A stretch of 64,000 nucleotides of DNA from Pseudomonas frederiksbergensis (GTDB taxonomy: Bacteria; Pseudomonadota; Gammaproteobacteria; Pseudomonadales; Pseudomonadaceae), in contig NZ_FNTF01000002.1 in the NCBI RefSeq assembly GCF_900105495.1, positions 2,951,501-3,015,500 of the forward strand, read 5' to 3'. Position numbers and translations under genes: made by a program. Below the pieces are notes generated by a model. It was given only the letters and a program-made list of their open reading frames with translations. It did no database searches and was not told where the DNA came from. Positions within the stretch are counted from its first letter, which is position 1. Each line of letters opens with the position of its first letter. Shown here piece after piece: positions 27,255 through 35,798 of the stretch.

Positions 27255-27908
27255 ATGAACAGCGGACTGTCCCTGGCCGACCACATCACCCTTGAATTGC
27301 GCGCCGACATCATTGGCGGTCGTTTACTGCCCGGCATGGCGTTGGTGGAAAACGATCTGGTGTCGGCCTACAACGCCTCCCGCAATACCATCCGCGAAGC
27401 GCTGCATCGCCTGGGGCAGGAAGGGCTGACCCGTTATGTGCGCAACAAGGGCGTGATGGTGCGCAGGCTGGGCGTCGAGGACGTGCGGGATCTGTTCAAG
27501 GTCAGGCGCACCCTGGAGCTGCAGGCCATCAGCGCGAGTCAGCCGCTGCGCGATTATCAATCCGACCGGATGCTCGAAGCCCTGGAAGCCACCGAGCTTG
27601 CCCGGGAGCGCGAAGACTGGCGCGCCGTCGGCACCCACAGCCTGGCCTTTCATCAACACATCGTCGGATTGCTGCGCAGTCCGTTGTTCGACGAGTTCTT
27701 CACCAACGTTGTCGCACAGTTGCGCCTGGTGTTCTGCACCGCTCCCGATGAATCACGTTTTCAAGCGCCCTGGCTGGCGCGTGACCGGCAGATTCATGAG
27801 TTGTTGGCCGAGGGCGATAAACCCGCGGCCGAGGACGCCATGAGCCGGTATCTCGACGATTCCGAACACCTCTTGTTGCAGATGCTTACCCGTTCTTCCC
27901 ATCACTGA
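27255..27908 (+). CDS. GntR-family regulator with FCD domain
   Basis: 217 residues from ATG 27255, with GAGG eight bases upstream; ATG 27249 is possible. The winged helix covers residues ~5-75 (GMALVENDLVSAYNASRNTIREALHRL). The FCD all-helical effector domain follows, with Asp and His metal-ligand positions in SLAFHQHIVGL and DSEHLLLQ. FCD regulators commonly sense organic acids or amino compounds. The DUF1989 gene begins 16 bases after the stop, so the two are probably co-transcribed and the regulator may control that gene. Confidence 0.9.
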   Translation: MNSGLSLADHITLELRADIIGGRLLPGMALVENDLVSAYNASRNTIREALHRLGQEGLTRYVRNKGVMVRRLGVEDVRDLFKVRRTLELQAISASQPLRDYQSDRMLEALEATELAREREDWRAVGTHSLAFHQHIVGLLRSPLFDEFFTNVVAQLRLVFCTAPDESRFQAPWLARDRQIHELLAEGDKPAAEDAMSRYLDDSEHLLLQMLTRSSHH

Positions 27909-27923
27909 TCGAGGATTCGTGTC

Positions 27924-28772
27924 ATGTACAAAGACTATCCGGCGGCCTATCAAGTCAGCAAAGGTTCGGCCTTGCAGGTGGATAAAGCCTTCTACGAACG
28001 GATCCGCGACAAGAAGGACGGGCGCATGCTGATCGAAGAATTTGAGGTGCCGATCCGCACCGGTCGTGCCTGGAAGGTGCCGGCCGGGCATGTGTTCCGG
28101 GTGACCACCCCCGTCGGCCCGCAAGTCGGGGATTTCAACGTCTGGAATGCCAACGATCCGCGGGAGCGTTTGTGGGCGGCGCGGACCCGGCAGTTACAGG
28201 GGGCTCACGTCAGCACCCATGACCGGCTCTGGTCGAACCTGCCTTTTCTGCGGCCGCTGGTGACCATTACCGATGACAGCCTGGCCGGTTACGGCATCGA
28301 CGAACATGGCGGTCGCTTGCACGATTTGCTCGGCACTCGCTGCGATCCTTATGTGAACAAAATGCTCACCGGCGAAGACTTCCACCATCACTGCCACTCC
28401 AACCTGACCCGCGCAGTGCTGCCTCATGGGCTGACCGAGTTCGACGTGCATGACGTGCTGAACATTTTCCAGTGCACGGGCCTGAACCACGACGACATGT
28501 ACTTCATGAAAGCCTGTCCGGCGCAGAAGGGCGATTACCTGGAGTTTTTTGCTGAAATCGATCTGCTGTGTGCGCTCTCGACCTGCCCGGGCGGTGATCT
28601 GTCGCTGGCCATGTGGGGGCCGGATGCGCAAGACCCGCTAAGCGTGTGCCGCCCGCTCGGGGTGGAGATTTATCGGTTGGAGGATTCGTTGCTCAAGGGC
28701 TGGAGCCAGCCGGAGCGCGCGACATACAAAGGGCTGCATGGCCTGCACATCGCCAAGGCCGATTGGGAGTAA
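27924..28772 (+). CDS. DUF1989 / urea carboxylase-associated family protein
   Basis: 282 residues. The fold is recognisable by WKVPAGHVFRVTTPVGPQVGDFNVWN and a probable metal site in EDFHHHCHSN plus the Cys of CDPYVNK. Further conserved stretches are NIFQCTGLNHDDMYFMKA and AEIDLLCALSTCPGGDLS. Members are found beside urea carboxylase and allophanate hydrolase, or with amino-compound permeases, and appear to be metal-dependent amidine/carboxyguanidine-type hydrolases. Here it follows a GntR gene and lies near an ethanolamine-type permease on the other strand. The substrate is not known. Confidence 0.82.
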   Translation: MYKDYPAAYQVSKGSALQVDKAFYERIRDKKDGRMLIEEFEVPIRTGRAWKVPAGHVFRVTTPVGPQVGDFNVWNANDPRERLWAARTRQLQGAHVSTHDRLWSNLPFLRPLVTITDDSLAGYGIDEHGGRLHDLLGTRCDPYVNKMLTGEDFHHHCHSNLTRAVLPHGLTEFDVHDVLNIFQCTGLNHDDMYFMKACPAQKGDYLEFFAEIDLLCALSTCPGGDLSLAMWGPDAQDPLSVCRPLGVEIYRLEDSLLKGWSQPERATYKGLHGLHIAKADWE

Positions 28773-28789
28773 CCGCAACGACACCCCCC

Positions 28790-28922
28790 TGTAGCAGCTG
28801 GCGAAGCCTGCGTTCGGCTGCGCAGCAGTCGTAAAATCAGTCAATGCGGTGACTCAGGAAGATCGCGTCAACTAAATTTACGACTGCTGCGCAGCCGAAC
28901 GCAGGCTTCGCCAGCTGCTACA
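28790..28922. repeat. REP doublet: 46-bp perfect inverted repeat
   Basis: Arms 28790-28835 and 28877-28922 are exact reverse complements over all 46 bases, separated by 41 bases. The arms start TGTAGCAGCTGGCGAAGCC and belong to the same REP family as the shorter palindrome at 41761. It lies between the convergent DUF1989 and DUF2897 genes and could act as a bidirectional terminator. Confidence 0.85.
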
Positions 28923-28958
28923 GGTGGTTTTCGCCAGATCTGGCTGGCGAAGTTTGTT

Positions 28959-29126
28959 TTAGCGGTCCTGCGCATCCTTGGCGTCCGCTTCCGCGTTGCG
29001 TTCAGCGACGCGTTTGCGTTGCTCCTCGGTCAGTTCGACCTTGTTGGCGGTGTCACGCAACATCATCAAACCACCAACGATCGAGCCAATTGCAACGATC
29101 AGAATCAACCAGGCATACCAGGGCAT
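28959..29126 (-). CDS. DUF2897 small membrane protein
   Basis: 55 residues from ATG 29126 with GGAG six bases upstream. One membrane helix (YAWLILIVAIGSIVGGLMML) is followed by a charged tail VELTEEQRKRVAERNAEADA. This is the pattern of the small DUF2897 family found throughout Pseudomonas. The function is unknown. A longer frame reaches back to 29216 but lacks a good ribosome binding site. Confidence 0.7.
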   Translation of the reverse strand: MPWYAWLILIVAIGSIVGGLMMLRDTANKVELTEEQRKRVAERNAEADAKDAQDR

Positions 29127-29250
29127 AGGGCTCTCCTTGAGGGCAGGCCGATTGGCGGGTTTCGCCAACCGATCGTGCATACCACTTTGAGCGATTAGTT
29201 TTCGCAGTGGTTCCATTCTATGCCTGTTCTGACAGCCGCATGTGGCCTGT

Positions 29251-30615
29251 TTAGAGCCCGGTCAGCATCGCGTCCGCCGGCGCATCGGCACGCAGTTGCG
29301 CCGTCAGCATGAAGTACACGAACCCCACCGCCATGAAGCCCAGGAAAATCAGCCCGATCAACGTGTTGAACCAGGCCATCGCCACCAGGCAGACCACCGC
29401 CAACACCAGCGCAATGAACGGCACCAATGGATAGCACGGCGCGCGAAAGGTGCGTTCCAGATTCGGTTCGGTTTTGCGCAGTTTGAACAGGCTGAGCATG
29501 CTCATGATGTACATCACGATCGCCCCGAAGACCGCCATCGTGATCATCGCCGCCGTCAGCGTCATGCCACCCAGGTTGATCAAACCATCGCTGTAAATCG
29601 CGGCGATACCGATCACGCCGCCGGCGATGATTGCCCGGTGCGGAGTCTGGAAACGTGACAATTTCGCCAGCGACGCCGGCAGGTAACCGGCCCGGGCGAG
29701 GGCGAAGAACTGCCGCGAGTAGCCGAGGATGATTCCGTGGAAACTCGCCACCAGGCCGAACAGGCCGATCCATACCAGCATGTGCAACCAGCCCGAACTT
29801 TCGCCAACCACGGTTTTCATCGCTTGCGGCAGCGGGTCGTTGATGTTCGACAAGGTGCGCCAGTCACCGACGCCGCCGGCAAAGAACATCACGCCCATCG
29901 CCAGTAATACCAACGTCAGAATGCCGCTGATGTAGGCCTTCGGAATCGTGCGTTTCGGATCCTTGGCTTCTTCGGCGGCCATGGCGGCGCCTTCGATGGC
30001 CAGGAAGAACCAGATGGCAAACGGAATCGCCGCGAACATCCCGGCAATCGCCGGCGCGCCAAACACATCGGAACCGGCCCAGCCATTGAGTGCGAAATTG
30101 CTGAAGCTGAACGCCGGGGCGACCACGCCCATGAACACCAGCAGTTCGGCCACTGCGAGAACGCAGACCACCAGTTCGAAGGTTGCAGCCAGTTTCACCC
30201 CGAGGATGTTCAGGCCCATGAACACGATGTAGGCACCGACTGCTGCGTGTTTCGGATCAAGCGCTGGAAACTGCACGTTCAGATACGCGCCGATCGCCAG
30301 AGCGATGGCCGGTGGGGCGAAGACAAATTCAATCAGTGTCGCCAGCCCCGCGATCAATCCGCCTTTCTCGCCAAAGGCCCGGCGGCTGTAGGCAAAGGGA
30401 CCCCCCGCGTGAGGAATTGCGGTGGTCAGCTCGGTGAAACTGAAGATGAAGCAGGTGTACATCGTGGCGACCATAAAGGACGTCACCAGAAAACCGAGTG
30501 TGCCGGCCACGCCCCAGCCGTAACTCCAGCCGAAGTATTCACCGGAAATCACCAGCCCGACCGCAATGCCCCACAGATGCAGCGTGCCCAGCGTGGGTTT
30601 GAGTTGTGTGTTCAT
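29251..30615 (-). CDS. eat: ethanolamine-type permease (APC superfamily)
   Basis: 454 residues with twelve predicted membrane helices. The first helix has the APC motif WGIAVGLVISGEYFGWSYGW; TELTTAIPHAGGPFAYSRRAFG and AIEGAAMAAEEAKDPKRTIPKAY are the conserved consensus regions of the ethanolamine permease branch. It would import ethanolamine by proton symport at the inner membrane. The ammonia-lyase genes eutBC, its usual partners, are not in the window. The symbol is used on family similarity only. Confidence 0.8.
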   Translation of the reverse strand: MNTQLKPTLGTLHLWGIAVGLVISGEYFGWSYGWGVAGTLGFLVTSFMVATMYTCFIFSFTELTTAIPHAGGPFAYSRRAFGEKGGLIAGLATLIEFVFAPPAIALAIGAYLNVQFPALDPKHAAVGAYIVFMGLNILGVKLAATFELVVCVLAVAELLVFMGVVAPAFSFSNFALNGWAGSDVFGAPAIAGMFAAIPFAIWFFLAIEGAAMAAEEAKDPKRTIPKAYISGILTLVLLAMGVMFFAGGVGDWRTLSNINDPLPQAMKTVVGESSGWLHMLVWIGLFGLVASFHGIILGYSRQFFALARAGYLPASLAKLSRFQTPHRAIIAGGVIGIAAIYSDGLINLGGMTLTAAMITMAVFGAIVMYIMSMLSLFKLRKTEPNLERTFRAPCYPLVPFIALVLAVVCLVAMAWFNTLIGLIFLGFMAVGFVYFMLTAQLRADAPADAMLTGL

Positions 30616-30783
30616 GCGTTGCTCCCTGAACGGTTTGGAAAGCTCGGGGAGGCGTGTGCAGTGGGCGTGCCAGTGTTGTGAGAGCGGTCGTAAAGTGCAG
30701 AAAGGCGTCGTATCGAGGATGTTCGCTGTTGAATGCAGGCTTTTTGGTGCGCCAGTTGGGGGCAGCGGTGTTTGTTATGCCGC

Positions 30784-30865
30784 CATCGCGAGCAGGCTCG
30801 CACACATTGGAATGCCGTCGTCCATATAACGCCGAACTCCTGTGGGAGCGAGCCTGCTCGCGATG
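30784..30865. repeat. REP doublet (GCGAGCAGGCTCGC family) upstream of kdp
   Basis: Arms CATCGCGAGCAGGCTCG (30784-30800) and its reverse complement (30849-30865), 48 bases apart. It belongs to the most frequent REP family in this window, seen also at 35687, 39231 and 43208. Confidence 0.8.
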
Positions 30866-30906
30866 AGGCCGGCCGGAACACCGCTGTAACAAAGCTATAA
30901 ACCCAC

Positions 30907-30925
30907 TCTTTACGCATTCTTTATT
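30907..30925 (+). promoter_or_regulatory. candidate KdpE-binding site upstream of kdpFABC
   Basis: CTTTAC and CTTTAT half-sites begin 11 bases apart (30908 and 30919) in an AT-rich tract followed by CCCCGCC, about 95 bases before kdpF. The layout resembles the E. coli KdpE operator by memory; no alignment was possible. Confidence 0.35.
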
Positions 30926-31016
30926 CCCCGCCACACCCCTCGCTCTCGTTCCTTTACAGCCTCCCTGCCGACAATGGATCCACACGCGGCAATACGCCGT
31001 AACACGGAGAATTTCC

Positions 31017-31106
31017 ATGAGCGTTCTGGACGGAGTGTCGCTGCTATTGGCAGTGGGGCTGTTCATTTATCTGTTGGTTGCGCTGTTGCGCGCGGACCGG
31101 AACTAG
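31017..31106 (+). CDS. kdpF: KdpF, small subunit of the K+-transporting ATPase
   Basis: 29 residues (MSVLDGVSLLLAVGLFIYLL and then VALLRADRN), a single membrane helix with a charged C-terminus, which is the typical KdpF form. A GGAG lies eight bases upstream of the ATG. It is first in the kdpFABC operon and ends eight bases before kdpA. KdpF stabilises the KdpABC complex in the inner membrane. Confidence 0.88.
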   Translation: MSVLDGVSLLLAVGLFIYLLVALLRADRN

Positions 31107-31114
31107 GAGCGGCT

Positions 31115-32809
31115 ATGCACAGTTATGACTATTGGCTGATCCTCGCCTTCTTCGCCCTGGTGCTGATTCCGGCACCGTTTCTGGGGCGCTTCTACTACAA
31201 GGTCATGGAAGGTCAGCGCACCTGGCTTTCGCCGATTCTCGGACCGGTGGAGCGTGGATGTTACCGAGTGGCCGGCGTTGATCCGCAGGCCGAACAGAGC
31301 TGGCAGAAATACACCCTGGCCTTGCTCGCCTTCAACCTTGCGGGCTTTTTGCTGTTGTTCACGATCCTGTTGTTTCAGGATCACTTGCCACTGAATCCGC
31401 AAAACCTGCCGGGCCAGGAGTGGACGCAAGCGTTCAACACCGCCGTCAGCTTCATGACCAACACCAACTGGCAGTCCTACAGCGGCGAAGCGACCCTCAG
31501 CTACCTGAGTCAGATGGTCGGCCTCACCGTGCAGAACTTCGTCAGCGCCGCCACCGGCCTCGCCGTGCTGGTCGCCCTGTGTCGCGGGATCGGTCGCAAG
31601 TCGAGCAAGACCCTCGGCAACTTCTGGGTCGACATGACCCGCGCCACCCTCTACGGCTTGCTACCGCTGTGCCTGCTGCTGGCGCTGTTTCTGGTCTGGC
31701 AGGGCGTGCCGCAAACCTTCGCTCAGTACGTGAATGCCGTGACGATGCAAGGCATCGATCAGGTGATCCCGCTCGGCCCGGCCGCCAGCCAGATTGCGAT
31801 CAAGCAACTGGGCACCAACGGCGGTGGCTTCTTCGGCGTCAACTCGGCGCACCCGTTCGAGAACCCGACGGCGTGGAGCAACCTGTTTGAAGTCGGCTCG
31901 ATCATTCTGATTCCGGTGGCGCTGGTGTTCACCTTCGGCCACTACGTGAAAGACCTGCGTCAGAGCCGCGCGATCATCGCCTGCATGCTGGCGCTGTTCC
32001 TGATCGGCGGCGCGACGTCGCTGTGGGCTGAATACCAGCCGAACCCGACCCTGAACAATGTCGCCGTCGAACAGACCGCGCCACTGGAAGGCAAGGAAGC
32101 GCGTTTTGGCACCACCGCCACGGTGCTGTGGTCGGTGACTACCACGGCGGCGTCCAACGGTTCGGTCAACGGCATGCACGACAGCCTCAACCCGCTGAGC
32201 GGCATGGTCGCGATGGTCAACATGATGGTCGGCGAAGTGATCTTCGGCGGCGTCGGTGCCGGGCTCTACGGCATGTTGCTGAACGTGTTGATCGCGGTGT
32301 TCCTCGCCGGCCTGATGATCGGCCGCACGCCGGAATACCTCGGCAAGAAACTGCAGGCGAAGGAAGTGCAGTTGCTGGTCGTGACCTTGCTGGTGATGCC
32401 GGTCGGCGTGCTGGTGCTCGGCGCGATTGCCGCGAGTTTGCCCGGCCCGGTCGCGGCGGTGAGCAACCCTGGCCCGCACGGTTTCAGTCAGTTGCTTTAT
32501 GCCTACACCTCGGCCAGTGCCAACAACGGTTCGGCGTTTGCCGGGTTAGGCGCGAACACCGCGTTCCACAACCTGATGCTGGGCCTGGGCATGTTGATCG
32601 GTCGCTTCGGTTACATCCTCCCGGTACTGGCATTGGCCGGCAGCCTGGCGATGAAGAAAAGCGCACCGATCGGCCAGAACAGCTTCCCGACCCATGGCCC
32701 GCTGTTCGTGACTCTGCTGACCGTGACCATTCTGCTGGTGGGTGGTTTGACCTTCTTGCCGTCATTGGCGCTGGGTCCTATCGCTGAACATTTGAGCCTG
32801 GGCTTCTAA
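31115..32809 (+). CDS. kdpA: KdpA, K+-binding and translocating subunit
   Basis: 564 residues from ATG 31115, behind the TAGGAGCGGCT ribosome binding site. There are about ten membrane helices. The four selectivity-filter-like loops typical of the SKT superfamily are visible, for example NTAVSFMTNTNWQSY, QLGTNGGGFFGVNSAHPFEN, VNMMVGEVIFGGVGAG and YTSASANNGSAFAGL. It forms the K+ channel-like part of the P-type Kdp ATPase. It ends nine bases before kdpB. Confidence 0.97.
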   Translation: MHSYDYWLILAFFALVLIPAPFLGRFYYKVMEGQRTWLSPILGPVERGCYRVAGVDPQAEQSWQKYTLALLAFNLAGFLLLFTILLFQDHLPLNPQNLPGQEWTQAFNTAVSFMTNTNWQSYSGEATLSYLSQMVGLTVQNFVSAATGLAVLVALCRGIGRKSSKTLGNFWVDMTRATLYGLLPLCLLLALFLVWQGVPQTFAQYVNAVTMQGIDQVIPLGPAASQIAIKQLGTNGGGFFGVNSAHPFENPTAWSNLFEVGSIILIPVALVFTFGHYVKDLRQSRAIIACMLALFLIGGATSLWAEYQPNPTLNNVAVEQTAPLEGKEARFGTTATVLWSVTTTAASNGSVNGMHDSLNPLSGMVAMVNMMVGEVIFGGVGAGLYGMLLNVLIAVFLAGLMIGRTPEYLGKKLQAKEVQLLVVTLLVMPVGVLVLGAIAASLPGPVAAVSNPGPHGFSQLLYAYTSASANNGSAFAGLGANTAFHNLMLGLGMLIGRFGYILPVLALAGSLAMKKSAPIGQNSFPTHGPLFVTLLTVTILLVGGLTFLPSLALGPIAEHLSLGF

Positions 32810-32818
32810 GGGGAATCA

Positions 32819-34879
32819 ATGATGAATATGCCCGCAACTAAAGCCGCCACCGTCAAGGCGCCGGAACAACCGAAAACCGCGATCTCGGCCCTCTGGCGTC
32901 CGGCGCTGGTGCAAGCCTTCGTCAAGCTCGACCCTCGGCAACTGCAACGCGCGCCGGTGATGCTGGTGGTCGAACTGACCGCGATCCTGACCACCGTGCT
33001 GTGCTTCATTCCCGACAGCGCCGTGCCGACTTTTGTCGCCGCACAAATCGCCTTGTGGCTGTGGTTCACCGTGCTGTTCGCCAACTTTGCCGAAGCACTG
33101 GCCGAAGGTCGCGGCAAGGCCCGCGCCGACAGCCTCAAGGCCGGCAGCGAGGGTCTGAGTGCGCGACGCAAAACCAGCAACGGCGCCTTTCAAGTCGTGC
33201 CGGCGACCAGCCTGCGCAAGGGCGATGTGGTCCGCGTTGAAGCGGGGGAAATGATCCCCGGTGACGGCGAGGTGATCGAAGGTATCGCCGCGGTCAACGA
33301 AGCGGCGATTACCGGTGAATCGGCGCCGGTGATTCGCGAGTCCGGCGGCGACCGTTCGGCCGTTACCGGCAACACTCGACTGGTGTCCGACTGGCTGTTG
33401 GTGCGCATCACCGCCAACCCGGGCGAGTCGACACTGGACCGCATGATCGCCCTGGTCGAAGGCGCCAAACGCCAGAAAACCCCGAACGAAGTGGCGCTCG
33501 ACATCCTGCTGATCGGCCTGACGCTGATCTTCCTGCTGGTGGTCGTCACCCTGCAACCGTTCGCCCACTTTGCCAACGGCAGCCTGCCGCTGGTGTTCCT
33601 GGTGGCGTTATTGGTCACGTTGATTCCGACCACCATTGGCGGCCTGTTGTCGGCCATCGGGATCGCCGGGATGGACCGTCTGGTGCGCCTGAATGTGATC
33701 GCCAAATCCGGTCGTGCGGTTGAAGCGGCGGGGGACGTACACGTCCTGCTGCTGGACAAGACCGGCACCATTACCTTCGGTAACCGTCGTTGCACAGCGG
33801 TGTACGCCGCGCCGGGTGTCACTGCCAAGGAACTGGCCGAGGGCGCGTTGTTTGCCTCCTTGGCCGATGACACGGCTGAAGGCAAATCCATCGTCGAGTA
33901 CCTGCGCGGTCTTCACCCGCAACCTGAGCCGGCTCCCGAGGTGCTGACTGCCGTGCCGTTCAGCGCTGAAACCCGCTTGTCTGGCGTTGACTATCAGGGC
34001 CGGGTCTATCGCAAAGGCGCGGTGGATTCGCTGCTGGCCTTCGTTGGTCTGAAACGCGCCGATCTGGCCGCGCCGCTGTCCCGGGAAATCGACAAGATCG
34101 CTCAGAGCGGCGGCACCCCGTTGCTGGTTTGCGCCGACGGTAAATTGCTCGGTGTCATCCACCTCAAGGACGTGGTCAAGCCCGGCATTCGCGAGCGTTT
34201 CGCCGAACTGCGCAAACTGGGCATCCGCACCGTCATGGTGACCGGCGACAACCCGCTGACCGCAGCAGCGATTGCGGCCGAAGCGGGCGTCGATGATGTG
34301 CTGGCTGAAGCCACGCCGGAGAAAAAACTGGCGCGCATTCGCCACGAGCAGAACGACGGTCGCCTGGTCGCCATGTGCGGCGACGGCGCCAACGACGCCC
34401 CGGCCCTGGCCCAGGCGGACGTGGGCATGGCGATGAACGACGGCACGCAAGCCGCGCGCGAGGCGGCGAACATGGTCGACCTCGACAGCGATCCGACCAA
34501 GCTGCTGGACGTGGTGCAGATCGGCAAGGAATTGCTGGTGACCCGCGGTGCGCTGACGACGTTTTCCATCGCCAACGACGTGGCCAAATACTTCGCGATC
34601 TTGCCGGCGCTGTTCGCCTCGATCTACCCGCAACTGGGCGTGCTGAACGTCATGCACCTGAACAGTCCGCAGAGCGCGATTCTCTCGGCGATCGTGTTCA
34701 ACGCCTTGATCATCGTGGTGCTGATTCCATTGGCATTGCGCGGCGTGCGCGTGCAGGCGGCGAGTGCGGCGGCGTTGCTGCGACGCAATCTGTTGATCTA
34801 TGGATTGGGCGGGATTGTGGTGCCGTTTGTGGGGATCAAGGCGATCGACATGCTGTTGACGGCGTTGCATCTGGTTTGA
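32819..34879 (+). CDS. kdpB: KdpB, catalytic ATPase subunit
   Basis: 686 residues, full length for the family. The phosphorylated Asp is in [14 protein letters not shown], the actuator loop is [16 protein letters not shown] (TGES), and the hinge motif is [18 protein letters not shown] followed by [18 protein letters not shown]. Seven membrane helices are expected. It couples ATP hydrolysis to K+ transfer through KdpA. A REP doublet separates it from kdpC. Confidence 0.97.
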   Translation: MMNMPATKAATVKAPEQPKTAISALWRPALVQAFVKLDPRQLQRAPVMLVVELTAILTTVLCFIPDSAVPTFVAAQIALWLWFTVLFANFAEALAEGRGKARADSLKAGSEGLSARRKTSNGAFQVVPATSLRKGDVVRVEAGEMIPGDGEVIEGIAAVNEAAITGESAPVIRESGGDRSAVTGNTRLVSDWLLVRITANPGESTLDRMIALVEGAKRQKTPNEVALDILLIGLTLIFLLVVVTLQPFAHFANGSLPLVFLVALLVTLIPTTIGGLLSAIGIAGMDRLVRLNVIAKSGRAVEAAGDVHVLLLDKTGTITFGNRRCTAVYAAPGVTAKELAEGALFASLADDTAEGKSIVEYLRGLHPQPEPAPEVLTAVPFSAETRLSGVDYQGRVYRKGAVDSLLAFVGLKRADLAAPLSREIDKIAQSGGTPLLVCADGKLLGVIHLKDVVKPGIRERFAELRKLGIRTVMVTGDNPLTAAAIAAEAGVDDVLAEATPEKKLARIRHEQNDGRLVAMCGDGANDAPALAQADVGMAMNDGTQAAREAANMVDLDSDPTKLLDVVQIGKELLVTRGALTTFSIANDVAKYFAILPALFASIYPQLGVLNVMHLNSPQSAILSAIVFNALIIVVLIPLALRGVRVQAASAAALLRRNLLIYGLGGIVVPFVGIKAIDMLLTALHLV

Positions 34880-34900
34880 CGTTCTATCGGGTGACGCAGG

Positions 34901-35054
34901 CTCTGTGGCGAGGGGGCTTCTGTGGCGAGGGGGCTTGCCCCCGTTGGGTTGCGCAGCAGCCCCAAAACCTGAAACCTCAATTCTTCAGACATGCATACAT
35001 CGGTTTGGCGACTGCTTCGCAGCCGAACGGGGGCAAGCCCCCTCGCCACAGAAG
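34901..35054. repeat. REP doublet (GGCGAGGGGGCTTGCCCCC family) between kdpB and kdpC
   Basis: A 29-bp perfect inverted repeat: arm 34917-34945 against 35026-35054, with ~80 bases between. A partial tandem copy of the arm start, TCTGTGGCGAGGGGGCTTC, precedes it at 34902-34920. The insertion splits the kdp operon. Confidence 0.82.
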
Positions 35055-35121
35055 CCCTTTTGCCACAGGGCTGAGCAGTAGCTTCCAGACCTGAGTTTTT
35101 TATCAAATAGAGGATTTTGAA

Positions 35122-35667
35122 ATGTCCACAATGATCCGCCCGGCCCTGAGCCTGCTTGTCCTGATGACCCTGATCACCGGCGTCGCCTATCCACTGGTGG
35201 TCACCGGTGTCGCCCAGGTCGCATTCCCCGACCAAGCCAACGGCAGCCTGGTACACGACGCCGATGGCAAGGTCCGCGGCTCGTCGCTGATCGCGCAGGA
35301 TTTCGTTGGCGATACCTGGTTCCATCCACGGCCATCGGCCGGTGCATTTGCCACCGTGTCGAGCAGTGCCAGTAACCTTTCTCCGAGCAACCCGGCGTTG
35401 GCCACTCGGGTGATCGACGATGCCAACAAACTGCAGGTGCCGGGCCAGGGGCCGGTGCCATTGGCGATGGTCACCACCTCCGGCAGCGGTCTCGATCCAC
35501 ACTTGCCACCGGCCGCGATTGCCTATCAACTGGCGCGTGTTGCAGCGGCGCGCCATCTGCCAGTATCTACGCTTCAACAGTTGATGGATGCGCACATCGA
35601 GCAGCCATTGGTGGGGCCGCCGGTGGTGAATGTGCTGGCGCTGAATATCGCGCTGGAAAATTTGTAA
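35122..35667 (+). CDS. kdpC: KdpC subunit of the K+-transporting ATPase
   Basis: 181 residues. One N-terminal membrane helix ([20 protein letters not shown]) precedes a periplasmic domain with the KdpC signatures [30 protein letters not shown] and [15 protein letters not shown]. KdpC assists nucleotide binding by KdpB. An AGAGGA site precedes the start. It is separated from kdpB by 242 bases, most of them REP sequence. Confidence 0.96.
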   Translation: MSTMIRPALSLLVLMTLITGVAYPLVVTGVAQVAFPDQANGSLVHDADGKVRGSSLIAQDFVGDTWFHPRPSAGAFATVSSSASNLSPSNPALATRVIDDANKLQVPGQGPVPLAMVTTSGSGLDPHLPPAAIAYQLARVAAARHLPVSTLQQLMDAHIEQPLVGPPVVNVLALNIALENL

Positions 35668-35686
35668 ATCGGTGGCGCCGCTAATC

Positions 35687-35745
35687 GCGAGCAGGCTCGC
35701 TCCCACAGGGGAATGCATTCCAAATGTGGGAGCGAGCCTGCTCGC
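35687..35745. repeat. REP doublet (GCGAGCAGGCTCGC family) between kdpC and kdpD
   Basis: A 21-bp perfect inverted repeat, arms 35687-35707 and 35725-35745 with a 17-base loop, short enough to fold as one hairpin in mRNA between the transporter and sensor genes. Confidence 0.82.
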
Positions 35746-35798
35746 AATGGCGGCCGAAAAATCACCACATCACTACCTGAAAAAAGAGATCCCCAAGC

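Noticed and set aside
31661..32479. Long minus-strand open frame across kdpA
   Set aside because: Antisense shadow of a GC-rich gene; Arg/His-rich with no domain.
33608..34870. 420-codon minus-strand frame across kdpB
   Set aside because: Shadow of kdpB, low complexity in His, Gln and Arg, no ribosome site.
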